Positions 1 through 5,279 of a DNA stretch of 6,581 nucleotides are shown here, in pieces. The notes under the pieces were generated by a model that saw nothing but the letters and a program-made list of their open reading frames with translations, was not told the origin of the DNA and searched no databases. Position numbers and translations under genes: made by a program. How positions within the stretch are numbered: the first letter of the stretch is position 1; each line of letters begins with the position of its first letter. The stretch is taken from NCBI GenBank assembly GCA_027451425.1, contig DAIDJH010000106.1, positions 1 to 6,581 on the forward strand. The letters run 5' to 3'. This DNA is from Bdellovibrionales bacterium. Its GTDB lineage: Bacteria > Bdellovibrionota > Bdellovibrionia > Bdellovibrionales > UBA1609.

Positions 1-168
1 CTCACGCTGAGCGCTTCGACGGCCGCATGGAACATGGCCGGCTATGCCCTAACCGTAAACACGCTGACTCTAAATGGTGGCACCATCACCAAAAACGGCG
101 GCACACTGACAGTCGGCGGAACTGTCGTCGGCACAGGTTCTCTCTATGGCGGCACGGTCAATCCATAA
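1..168 (+). CDS. C-terminal tail of a Gly/Thr-rich, beta-helix-like surface protein (partial)
   Basis: Frame 1 is open from the window edge and ends at TAA 166-168, giving 55 residues of a protein whose start lies outside the window. The visible part is dominated by Thr, Gly, Leu and Val in short alternating stretches (TLTLNGGTITKNGG, TLTVGGTVVGTGSLYGGTV). This is the pattern of right-handed beta-helix or stacked beta-repeat proteins exposed on the cell surface or forming fibres. No catalytic motif, membrane segment or C-terminal anchor is visible. The short 73-base gap to the next gene contains a promoter-like and operator-like region, so the toxin-antitoxin operon is probably transcribed independently. 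Repeat composition alone does not identify a family, so no function is assigned. That the frame is coding is fairly sure, from its composition and lack of stops. Confidence 0.6.
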   Translation, partial: LTLSASTAAWNMAGYALTVNTLTLNGGTITKNGGTLTVGGTVVGTGSLYGGTVNP

Positions 169-206
169 CGACGAATCCGTGGATTCCATTTGACAAAATG
201 ACCAAT

Positions 207-223
207 GTATGACATCGTCATAC
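207..223. promoter_or_regulatory. Perfect 7-3-7 palindrome, probable operator of the RHH/PIN TA operon
   Basis: GTATGAC-ATC-GTCATAC is a perfect 17-bp inverted repeat centred 27 bp upstream of the antitoxin ATG (242). Ribbon-helix-helix antitoxins normally bind short palindromes in their own promoter, so this is the natural autoregulatory site. Two further dyads lie next to it: GAATCC/GGATTC at 173-186, and CATTT/AAATG at 187-200, which contains a -35-like TTGACA at 190-195. TGAC also recurs at 191, 199 and 210. No good -10 sits 17 bp from the TTGACA, so the exact promoter is unresolved. Confidence 0.55.
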
Positions 224-241
224 GTGAAAGGTCGTGGCGTC

Positions 242-463
242 ATGAAAAGCAATGCGATTACCATCCGAATTCCAGATGAAATGAAAAAAGACCTGGCAGC
301 TTTGGCAAAAAAAGAGAAGATTCCGTTGAGCGATCTCATTCGCGAGTCGCTGAATTTATATTTGGCGGTGAAGCGTTTTCGCCAGTTAAGGGGGGCGACG
401 CTCCCCTTTGCTGAAGCTCAAGGGTTATTGACCGACGAGGACGTTTTTCAGTTGATTTCATGA
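242..463 (+). CDS. Ribbon-helix-helix (CopG/MetJ-like) antitoxin of a type II TA module
   Basis: A 73-residue protein starting MKSNAITIRIPDEMKKDL. The N-terminal segment (residues 4-9, AITIRI) is the single beta-strand that pairs in a ribbon-helix-helix dimer to contact DNA. It is followed by two helices, about residues 12-22 and 28-41 (SDLIRESLNLYLAV). The C-terminal part (about 45-73), with acidic LTDEDVFQLIS, would be the toxin-binding tail. The family is known to bind both its cognate toxin and the operon promoter. ATG 242 is chosen because GAAAGG (226-231) sits 10 bases upstream. An in-frame ATG at 209 lies inside the upstream palindrome and has no ribosome site. The gene overlaps the downstream PIN toxin by 4 bp (ATGA), indicating translational coupling. 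Family assignment is firm; the DNA target is inferred. Confidence 0.85.
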   Translation: MKSNAITIRIPDEMKKDLAALAKKEKIPLSDLIRESLNLYLAVKRFRQLRGATLPFAEAQGLLTDEDVFQLIS

Positions 464-861
464 AAGTCGTTCTTGATACAAACGTTATTATTGCCGCTTT
501 TGCGACACACGGGCTCTGCCATCTCCTTGTCGAGTCCGCGCTCGCTCACCACGAGATCGTTTTGAGCCCCGCGCTTCTCACTGAAATCCACGCCAACCTC
601 AAAAAGAAGGTCAAACTCCCCGACGAACGCATAAAATTAATTTTGCGGTTTTTGCAAAATCACTCCGTTTTTATAAAAGATAAAAAAATTGCGGGAATTC
701 GCTGTCGCGATCACAGCGACATTAAGGTTCTCGCGCTGGCAATTAATGGCGGCGCCGACGTCATCGTCACGGGCGATGAAGATTTGTTGGTTCTTAAAAA
801 TCGCTTTCAAGTCGATATTCTCTCGCCTCGCGAGTTTTGGGAGCGGCTACGGACAGTGTAA
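460..861 (+). CDS. PIN-domain ribonuclease toxin (PIN_3 / COG1569 type)
   Basis: A 133-residue single-domain PIN protein, the usual length for VapC-like toxins. The N-terminus MKVVLDTNVII carries the first acidic metal ligand, D6, with the family hallmark DTN. The other expected acidic residues are visible: E42 in LLTEIHANL, D87 in CRDHSDIKVLALA, and D106 in the highly typical IVTGDEDLL motif. The active site therefore looks intact. PIN toxins are Mg/Mn-dependent RNases that cut tRNA, rRNA or mRNA to arrest growth; the specific target cannot be read here. The start codon ATG 460 overlaps the antitoxin stop (ATGA), so the toxin is probably made by translational coupling after its antitoxin. 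The CRDxxDxKxLALA...VTGDxDLL pattern points to the COG1569 'PIN-family TA toxin component' group rather than classical VapC. A short hairpin follows the stop codon. Confidence 0.88.
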   Translation: MKVVLDTNVIIAAFATHGLCHLLVESALAHHEIVLSPALLTEIHANLKKKVKLPDERIKLILRFLQNHSVFIKDKKIAGIRCRDHSDIKVLALAINGGADVIVTGDEDLLVLKNRFQVDILSPREFWERLRTV

Positions 862-862
862 T

Positions 863-882
863 CGCTCCACAAATTTGGAGCG
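863..882. repeat. 7-bp stem-loop just after the PIN toxin stop
   Basis: CGCTCCA (863-869) and TGGAGCG (876-882) form a perfect 7-bp stem with a 6-base loop, beginning one base after the TAA of the PIN toxin gene. There is no T-run on the + strand after it, so it is not a classical intrinsic terminator. It may stabilise the 3' end of the mRNA or cause a pause. Confidence 0.4.
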
Positions 883-946
883 CGTGACAAAATTGATAAG
901 CGGCGCCCGCGCCCCAAGTCTTCATTGAAACAATTCATCAAGAAAT

Positions 947-1054
947 TCACGTATTGGCTTCCATCGCAAACCCATATTCAACCGAATTTTCAGAAATGGA
1001 TCGCAATCGCTTTAAGTAGTTCACGACGCCGACATCGAAAAAATAAAATTTACT
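947..1054 (-). pseudogene. Remnant of a DUF4143-type AAA ATPase
   Basis: Reading the minus strand from about 1054 to 950 gives TSKFYFFDVGVVNYLKR, then a further 18 residues including SISENSVEYGFAME, and then a stop at 947-949. This closely resembles the conserved block of AAA_14/DUF4143 ATPases as I recall it: (K)FYFFDVGVxxxLxxR, then a short spacer, S-x-E-x-G-x-A-x-E. Only about 35 codons are recognisable. The Walker A and B regions, the rest of the DUF4143 domain and any sensible start are missing. The frame upstream of 1054 runs through a large palindrome and does not look like the family. After the stop the frame has further stops in quick succession. I therefore call it a decayed gene fragment, not an expressed protein. 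The call rests on motif recall; a domain search with these 35 residues would settle it. Confidence 0.55.
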
Positions 1055-1061
1055 GGTTTGA

Positions 1062-1091
1062 ACCTGGCAATTATTATAATAATCGCCAGGT
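1062..1091. repeat. 30-bp near-perfect palindrome in the convergent intergenic region
   Basis: ACCTGGC (1062-1068) pairs with GCCAGGT (1085-1091). Between them is a perfect 14-bp AT-only palindrome, ATTATTATAATAAT (1070-1083), with a single A/C mismatch at 1069/1084. It lies between two converging transcription units, immediately beside the DUF4143 remnant. On either strand it could fold into a long hairpin or cruciform. The minus strand carries a T-rich stretch about 10 bases beyond it, so it might act as a terminator for the minus-strand cluster, but the spacing is not classical. A TATAAT at 1091-1096 overlaps its right edge. Confidence 0.6.
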
Positions 1092-1120
1092 ATAATGGCA
1101 CTTATATGATCACCTCGCCA

Positions 1121-1152
1121 TGACCAAAACTCGATGATTCGAGGTTTTGTCA
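1121..1152. terminator. 32-bp inverted repeat abutting the stop of the minus-strand cluster
   Basis: Two 14-base arms (1121-1134 and 1139-1152) pair at 12 of 14 positions around the 4-base loop TGAT. The inner five pairs (CTCGA/TCGAG) are perfect. On the minus strand the left half of the hairpin begins exactly with the TGA stop codon (1152-1150) of the last gene in the cluster. The A-rich and T-rich outer arms resemble an A-stem-T terminator, although only four consecutive T residues are present. Position and strength suggest a transcription terminator or a 3'-end stabiliser for the cluster. Confidence 0.45.
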
Positions 1153-2541
1153 CTGCACCTTAAACGCATAAACGACCGGCCCGGCGAAATATCCACCGCC
1201 CGGATCGGCTTTCAAGGCGGAAATATAAATCGTTTGCGTGGAGGGATCGTAAGCCGCCCCGCCGACGCCGTGCCCGGCGCTCGCAACCGGCAACTGCAAC
1301 TGCCAAGCGGCATAGGGTGTGATGTCCCACATATTTTTCTGACCGTTTTTTACGGCCAATAGATCATTCGCGTCGTAAGCCCAAACGAATTCCGTATATG
1401 GGTATGCGTGAGTCCCTTTTGAAGAATTCGCGGGGTCATAGCAATACGGTTCGCTTGTCGTGCCCGGGACAATTGTGCCGGCGAGACTTTGATCGGAAGT
1501 GCCGACGCCATAGCAGGGAATGCCAAGCCCCGTTTTGCCGATAAAAAGAACGCTACGACTGCCATTGACAAATACAATCCCGCCAAAACTTGTGCTCATG
1601 TCGTAAAGCGGGTCGGCAATTGTCGAGTTACCCCACGCGCCGAGCGTTTCATGCGCTTGGGTATAGCCAACCACTGGCGTTGCCGGCACAACACTTGCCA
1701 CTCCGAGCTGAGACGGATCAAAAACCGATGCTGTTGGGCCATAAGAACTGCGGCTAATAATGGGGATGCCAAACAAGCCCGTCAATACGGGGCCGCCGAG
1801 CAAATTTTGCCATTCCGTCGGGATCGGCGTCATGTATCCTGCCACCCAGCCCGGATTCATCGTACCAACTTGGTACATCCCATGGAATGCGCTAGGAGCT
1901 GAGAGATTCACGCTCGTGGTGAAATGCGAAAGCTTGGCGCAACCACCGGCATCGTAGTACCCGTAAACATCGCCGACGAGTTCGTTATTGTAAACCAACA
2001 ACCCCCCGATATCTGAGCCGCTTGTGTTGCATACAGCGCCGCTCGCGCCGATGTCACTGAGATGACCGTCCGTTACGTCCGTAAAATCCTGCACCAATGT
2101 CGCCGTATTGAGGGAACCGAGGTTTGTGGAATTCACCAATGCCGGAATCGAAATCTCAGCCACCAGTTGATAATATGGCATGCCAACCATATAGATTCCG
2201 TTTCTCGCCGGATCGTAAGTGATCGCATGACCGCCGTACGCAAATCCTTGGTTGTTGGGATCACCGGTCGTCGCTTGCGGGACGCGAAACCCGCCTAGAA
2301 ATTGCAAGTCCGATTGTTGGATGAGCCGCTCGGTCGTAGGGTCGCCATTGTAGGACGTGCTGGCGCTCGAAGAACCATTCGCGGAACTGGCGTTTGAAAC
2401 GCTACCGTCGTTCGAGTTAAACCCGTGCGAACAATTTTGAAATAAAACGACAATCCCCGCGATCACCGCCACCGCGGCAATTTGCCGGCCGCGTGAAATC
2501 GTAGCGGACATCGTAACGCCGTTATTTTTTGTCGAACTCAT
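1150..2541 (-). CDS. Putative lipoprotein with beta-propeller-like repeats, unknown function
   Basis: A 463-residue exported protein. The N-terminal signal has a basic stretch (SRGRQ, residues 16-20), a hydrophobic core (IAAVAVIAGIVVLF, 21-34) and then Q-N-C37, an unusual lipobox (FQNC). A Ser/Asn/Gly-rich linker follows (about 41-65). The mature domain contains two similar blade-like segments, GGHAITYDPARNGIYMVG (103-120) and GVGGAAYDPSTQTIYISA (425-442). Placed near the start and end of the domain, they suggest a ring-closing beta-propeller. Cysteines at 171, 201, 343 and 367 could form periplasmic or extracellular disulfides. I recall similar hypothetical proteins in several bacterial phyla, but none with a known activity. 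The start is ATG 2541 because AGGGGG (2547-2552) is five bases upstream; GTG 2544 sits too close to it, and ATG 2511 has no ribosome site. The gene starts 21 bases after the glycosidase-like gene stops, so they are almost certainly co-transcribed. Confidence 0.7.
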   Translation of the reverse strand: MSSTKNNGVTMSATISRGRQIAAVAVIAGIVVLFQNCSHGFNSNDGSVSNASSANGSSSASTSYNGDPTTERLIQQSDLQFLGGFRVPQATTGDPNNQGFAYGGHAITYDPARNGIYMVGMPYYQLVAEISIPALVNSTNLGSLNTATLVQDFTDVTDGHLSDIGASGAVCNTSGSDIGGLLVYNNELVGDVYGYYDAGGCAKLSHFTTSVNLSAPSAFHGMYQVGTMNPGWVAGYMTPIPTEWQNLLGGPVLTGLFGIPIISRSSYGPTASVFDPSQLGVASVVPATPVVGYTQAHETLGAWGNSTIADPLYDMSTSFGGIVFVNGSRSVLFIGKTGLGIPCYGVGTSDQSLAGTIVPGTTSEPYCYDPANSSKGTHAYPYTEFVWAYDANDLLAVKNGQKNMWDITPYAAWQLQLPVASAGHGVGGAAYDPSTQTIYISALKADPGGGYFAGPVVYAFKVQ

Positions 2542-2546
2542 CACGT

Positions 2547-2552
2547 CCCCCT
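2547..2552 (-). promoter_or_regulatory. Ribosome binding site that decides the start at 2541
   Basis: On the minus strand the sequence reads AGGGGG-ACGTG-ATG. The five-base spacing suits ATG 2541, whereas the GTG directly before it (2544) would be only two bases from the purine tract. The site lies in the short gap after the upstream gene, consistent with an operon. Confidence 0.6.
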
Positions 2553-2562
2553 ATTTTGCATC

Positions 2563-3969
2563 TCACGGATGCGCGTTCAGCAACACTGCAGCGGAATGGT
2601 CGGCCAACGTAACCGAACTCACGGCGCTATAGGTTAGCGTTCCCGTATCGTTGCCGTTCGTATCGACGGTTAATATGCCATCGGGAGATGTCTGCGCCAA
2701 ATAATATGTGCCACCGAGAGACACCGTAACGGAATTGCCGCTTGGGTTCACCAAAACAAATCCATTGGTGTAATTGCGGCGATAAACTCCCGTTGTTGAA
2801 TCGAAAAGATTTTGTATTGAGGTACCCGCGCTCTGCGTGGGTGAGCCGATTGCAATATCGTACTCTGGATACCACTCCGCGTTCATCGTATTGTTGATAC
2901 TAATGTAAGTTCGACTGCCTTTGATCAAGAGATAGCTGCCAACGGCAAACATGCGAAGTTTAGCTGACGTTACATATGTCTGCCCTATTACGGCTTGGTT
3001 ACGCCCCACCGCCGCCAAAATCCTATTCATTTCAAGTTGCCAATCACTTTCTGCATAAGTGTTCGTGTTGTTGGGTACTGCAAATTGTTCAACCATCATA
3101 CCGTCCGCGGGAATGATAATGTCCGGCTGATCGCGGCCCGTGATCCATGAGCCCACGTTCGGAACCAAATAATAACCTGGCAGATTCGCCTTAAGGTACG
3201 CCAACCAGTTTTGCATCATCGTCGCCCAATTATTCTCAAACGTCGCATCGACAGTTGGCAGGTTGGGATTAAAGTTTGTGGCACCAAAAAAGTTCGGGAT
3301 GCTAAAGCTATCCATAAAAATACCATCGTCGTGATTGGCCGAAAGCTCCGCCTGCACCTGACCGAGCCACCAGCTTTGATAGCTGGGGTTGCTGATATCC
3401 ATGATGTACCAACCAAATGAACAACTGTAGACACGGGGGCTACCGCCGTAACTAAAGAACCATTGCGGTTGAACAACGCTATCGCCCGGCCATTCCTGCA
3501 CCCAGTTGTTACCATCGATGATCTGAATATAGTGGCCGTTCGGCGTACAAGTCGACGTGGGCTTTTGATATCCGAGCCCAAGACCCAGTCTATAGTGAAG
3601 AACCATGAGGTTTGGATTAATACTTCTCACCGTATCAGCGTCGTTCGTCGTAATTTTTTGTACTCCGGCGTAATGAGTGGCGACGAATTGAATTTGCGCG
3701 CTTGTCATACTTAAAAGATTAATCTGGTCGTGGAAAATGTGGATGCCCGAGGTGGTATCGGGCCACTGTCTCAAATTGGTGGTTGGAGCCGTTGAATTCG
3801 CACCGGGGTTTGCACCACCACCGGCACCGCTGGCGAGACTATCAATATTGTTACCGTTGGCACTAAAGCCCTTTGAACAATTCTGAAACACCACCACAAG
3901 CAGTGTTGAAACCCCTAACACTGCCAATGCTTTAAACAGATTTCTTGAGCTGCAATAGCGATAAAACAT
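2563..3969 (-). CDS. Lipoprotein resembling hypothetical glycosidases (GHL15/GH114-like TIM barrel)
   Basis: A 468-residue exported protein. Residues 1-10 include R4 and R9. A hydrophobic core (LFKALAVLGVSTLLVVVF, 11-28) leads to Q-N-C31, the same unusual lipobox as the next gene, followed by a Gly/Ala/Asn-rich linker (36-60). The catalytic-looking domain has features of TIM-barrel glycosidases: a strand with NPNLMVLHYRLG (118-129), W-rich segments near 156-170, DDGIFMDSF (214-222), YYLVPNVGSW (266-275), GMMVEQF (290-296) and LLIKGSRTYISI (347-358). D215 or D220 and E294 are the natural candidates for catalytic acids. The C-terminal part, with FVLVNPSGNSVTVSLGGTYY (404-423), looks like the beta-sandwich that closes such enzymes. 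The pattern best matches what I recall of hypothetical glycosyl hydrolase family 15 (GHL15); the substrate is unknown. ATG 3969 is preceded by GGGGG six bases away. A longer in-frame start would overlap the epimerase gene. It would act on the outer surface or in the periplasm. Confidence 0.65.
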   Translation of the reverse strand: MFYRYCSSRNLFKALAVLGVSTLLVVVFQNCSKGFSANGNNIDSLASGAGGGANPGANSTAPTTNLRQWPDTTSGIHIFHDQINLLSMTSAQIQFVATHYAGVQKITTNDADTVRSINPNLMVLHYRLGLGLGYQKPTSTCTPNGHYIQIIDGNNWVQEWPGDSVVQPQWFFSYGGSPRVYSCSFGWYIMDISNPSYQSWWLGQVQAELSANHDDGIFMDSFSIPNFFGATNFNPNLPTVDATFENNWATMMQNWLAYLKANLPGYYLVPNVGSWITGRDQPDIIIPADGMMVEQFAVPNNTNTYAESDWQLEMNRILAAVGRNQAVIGQTYVTSAKLRMFAVGSYLLIKGSRTYISINNTMNAEWYPEYDIAIGSPTQSAGTSIQNLFDSTTGVYRRNYTNGFVLVNPSGNSVTVSLGGTYYLAQTSPDGILTVDTNGNDTGTLTYSAVSSVTLADHSAAVLLNAHP

Positions 3970-3975
3970 GTCTAG

Positions 3976-3980
3976 CCCCC
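3976..3980 (-). promoter_or_regulatory. Ribosome binding site that decides the start at 3969
   Basis: On the minus strand GGGGG is followed by CTAGAC and ATG (3969), a six-base spacing. This ATG lies directly before the signal peptide, whereas the upstream open frame is non-secretory in character and overlaps the preceding gene. Confidence 0.55.
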
Positions 3981-4033
3981 AACCATTATAAACTGCAACC
4001 GATATGCCAAAATACTGTCTCGATTTAGATCGC

Positions 4034-5044
4034 CTAGCGGCTACCTCTATACCACGCCAGCGTTTGACGAAGCCCTTCGCGCAAGTGAACGGACGGCTCA
4101 AACCCAAGTTCACGCTTGGCAAGTTGAATGTCAGCAACGGAGTGCACGATATCGCCTGCCCGATTTGCTAAGTGTATCGGTTGATCCACCCGAGATTTCG
4201 GTTCAATAGCGAGAACCTCATCACGCAAAATTCGGTACAATTCAACAAGCGATGTGGCTTGACCACAGCCGATATTGTACGCGCGCCCCGTCTCCGATCT
4301 CGGTGCCCGTGCGGCAAGTACATTCGCCTCCACCACGTTTGAAACATAACAAAAATCGCGTGATTGCAAACCATCACCAAAAATATGTACGGGCTCGTTT
4401 TGCAAAAATGCCCGAATCCATAGTGGGATGACCGCCGCGTACGGTCCGCAAGGGTCTTGCCATGGTCCAAATACGTTGAAATACCGAAGGCCAATGGTTT
4501 CAATACCGTAGTTTTTTTGAATGGTTTGCGCGTAAAGTTCGTTCATTTGCTTGGTGGCCGCGTAGGGCGACAATGGCTTGCCCACCTTGCCTTCCATTTT
4601 TGGCAAGTGCGGGTCGTCGCCATAAACGGAGCTACTCGAAGCATAAACGAAGCGCTCAACCCCCGCCTCTTTTGCCGCCACAGTCATGTTAACGAATGTG
4701 TTCACGTTATTGGCATGAGTCGCAAGAGGGTTCGCGATGGATTCCGGGACAGACCCGATCGCTGCATGGTGCAGCACAATCGCCGTACCTCGGCAAAGCC
4801 GTCGGCAAATCTCAATGTCTTGCAAATCGCCTTCGACAAATTCAAAGTTTTTGAGCGCTTCAGGAGTATTTTGTTTGGCTAGCGCATCAAGGCGTTCGCG
4901 TTTGCCGGTTATGAAATTGTCAACGCCATAAACCACCTGCCCCATTTTTAGCAAGCGATTGACAAGATGAAATCCAATGAAGCCCGCCGCCCCAGTAACT
5001 ACCCACTTTTTTTGTTCGGAATCTTGCTCGCGCCCCTGAACCAT
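4034..5044 (-). CDS. UDP-N-acetylhexosamine 4-epimerase, WbpP/PelX-like (extended SDR)
   Basis: A 336-residue cytoplasmic enzyme, close to the roughly 340 of WbpP. The NAD-binding Rossmann motif TGAAGFIG is at 17-24, and the acidic end of beta-2 is in GVDNFITG (40-47). AAIGSVPESI (94-103), the YASSSSVYGDDP segment (134-145) and the catalytic SPYAATK (Y161, K165) follow in order. Then come GLRYFNVFG (185-193), DPCGPYAAVIP (197-207) and SRDFCYV (228-234). These blocks match WbpP, which interconverts UDP-GlcNAc and UDP-GalNAc with bound NAD. In HSVAD (301-305), S302 occupies the position of the WbpP small residue that replaces Tyr299 of E. coli GalE, so N-acetylated sugars should fit. ATG 5044 is preferred because the extension upstream (a TTG at 5113) is not family-like; no strong ribosome site is visible at either start. 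A 64-base gap separates it from the hydrolase-like gene. A plain UDP-glucose 4-epimerase or a uronic-acid variant is the alternative. Confidence 0.88.
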   Translation of the reverse strand: MVQGREQDSEQKKWVVTGAAGFIGFHLVNRLLKMGQVVYGVDNFITGKRERLDALAKQNTPEALKNFEFVEGDLQDIEICRRLCRGTAIVLHHAAIGSVPESIANPLATHANNVNTFVNMTVAAKEAGVERFVYASSSSVYGDDPHLPKMEGKVGKPLSPYAATKQMNELYAQTIQKNYGIETIGLRYFNVFGPWQDPCGPYAAVIPLWIRAFLQNEPVHIFGDGLQSRDFCYVSNVVEANVLAARAPRSETGRAYNIGCGQATSLVELYRILRDEVLAIEPKSRVDQPIHLANRAGDIVHSVADIQLAKRELGFEPSVHLREGLRQTLAWYRGSR

Positions 5045-5097
5045 GGCTACACTTGTAGTATGAAACCCTGCAAATCGCAAATTATGGGTAATTGTTG

Positions 5098-5259
5098 ATG
5101 AAAATGGACACAACCCGTTGGATTATGAAGTTGAATTTTCTCATCCTTGGACTTTGTCTTGCTGTTTACATAATGTTCGTATTGAGGCATCGGGGGCTGA
5201 GTCCGGGCGTACTGAATGCCATCGGCATTCCCGCGCGTGTTGCACGACCCGCGCATTGA
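5098..5259 (+). CDS. Possible small single-pass membrane protein (53 aa)
   Basis: An ATG at 5098 opens a 53-codon frame ending at TGA 5257-5259. It encodes a short polar start, a convincing membrane helix (about residues 12-28, LNFLILGLCLAVYIMFV), a basic stop-transfer RHR (30-32), and a small tail with several Arg and Pro residues. Basic residues flank the helix, as in many real small membrane proteins. No ribosome site is clear: GGG at 5086-5088 is a weak candidate, and in-frame ATGs at 5104 and 5125 are alternatives. It is divergent from the epimerase gene, with about 50 bases between the starts, and ends 20 bases before the tRNA. I know of no family for it. The frame could also be chance, since it is short and its end overlaps the likely tRNA promoter and a 17-bp palindrome. 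Confidence 0.35.
   Translation: MKMDTTRWIMKLNFLILGLCLAVYIMFVLRHRGLSPGVLNAIGIPARVARPAH
5214..5230. repeat. Perfect 7-3-7 palindrome upstream of tRNA-Asn
   Basis: GAATGCC-ATC-GGCATTC is a perfect 17-bp inverted repeat about 50 bp before the tRNA gene and inside the small membrane-protein frame. It has the same size and the same central ATC as the palindrome at 207-223, and 13 of the 17 bases are identical. It could be an operator-like site or an RNA hairpin. Confidence 0.45.
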
Positions 5260-5268
5260 TGTTAAAAC
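5240..5268 (+). promoter_or_regulatory. Candidate promoter of tRNA-Asn
   Basis: TTGCAC (5240-5245) and TAAAAC (5263-5268) are separated by 17 bases. The predicted transcription start near 5275 falls a few bases before the mature tRNA 5' end (5280). The -35 matches the sigma-70 consensus only partly (3 of 6) and the -10 at 4 of 6, so this is tentative. Confidence 0.3.
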
Positions 5269-5279
5269 ATTTCTTCTGC

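Noticed and set aside
640..660. Inverted repeat ATTTTGC...GCAAAAT inside the PIN gene
   Set aside because: It lies within clearly coding sequence, is AT-rich and has no positional meaning; likely chance.
1054..1153. Upstream part of the minus-strand frame that contains the DUF4143 block, as an intact small gene starting at GTG 1153
   Set aside because: It runs through both inverted repeats, starts inside the end of the preceding gene and shows no family-like sequence before residue 34, so only the downstream segment is real homology.
1489..1902. A 137-codon + strand frame antisense to the propeller-like lipoprotein
   Set aside because: Arg/His/Cys-rich composition typical of an antisense shadow; the opposite strand has a signal peptide, ribosome site and blade repeats.
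3985..3990. TATAAT on the minus strand just before the glycosidase-like gene, a possible internal promoter
   Set aside because: Its predicted start would fall inside the ribosome site of the gene, and no good -35 lies 16-18 bases upstream. An operon transcript from the epimerase is simpler.
3970..4137. A 56-codon in-frame extension of the glycosidase-like lipoprotein to 4137
   Set aside because: It overlaps the epimerase gene by about 100 bases, is not hydrophobic or secretory, and would bury the signal peptide. ATG 3969 has a GGGGG ribosome site and starts directly at the signal sequence.
4457..4882. A 141-codon + strand frame antisense to the epimerase
   Set aside because: The opposite strand encodes an unmistakable SDR epimerase; this frame has no domain-like features or ribosome site.
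5047..5058. CTACA-CT-TGTAG inverted repeat directly before the epimerase ATG
   Set aside because: Only 5-bp arms with a 2-base centre; too weak to call a regulatory hairpin.
5045..5113. Upstream extension of the epimerase to a TTG at 5113
   Set aside because: The extra 23 residues are not like the family, and the 336-residue form from ATG 5044 matches WbpP length.
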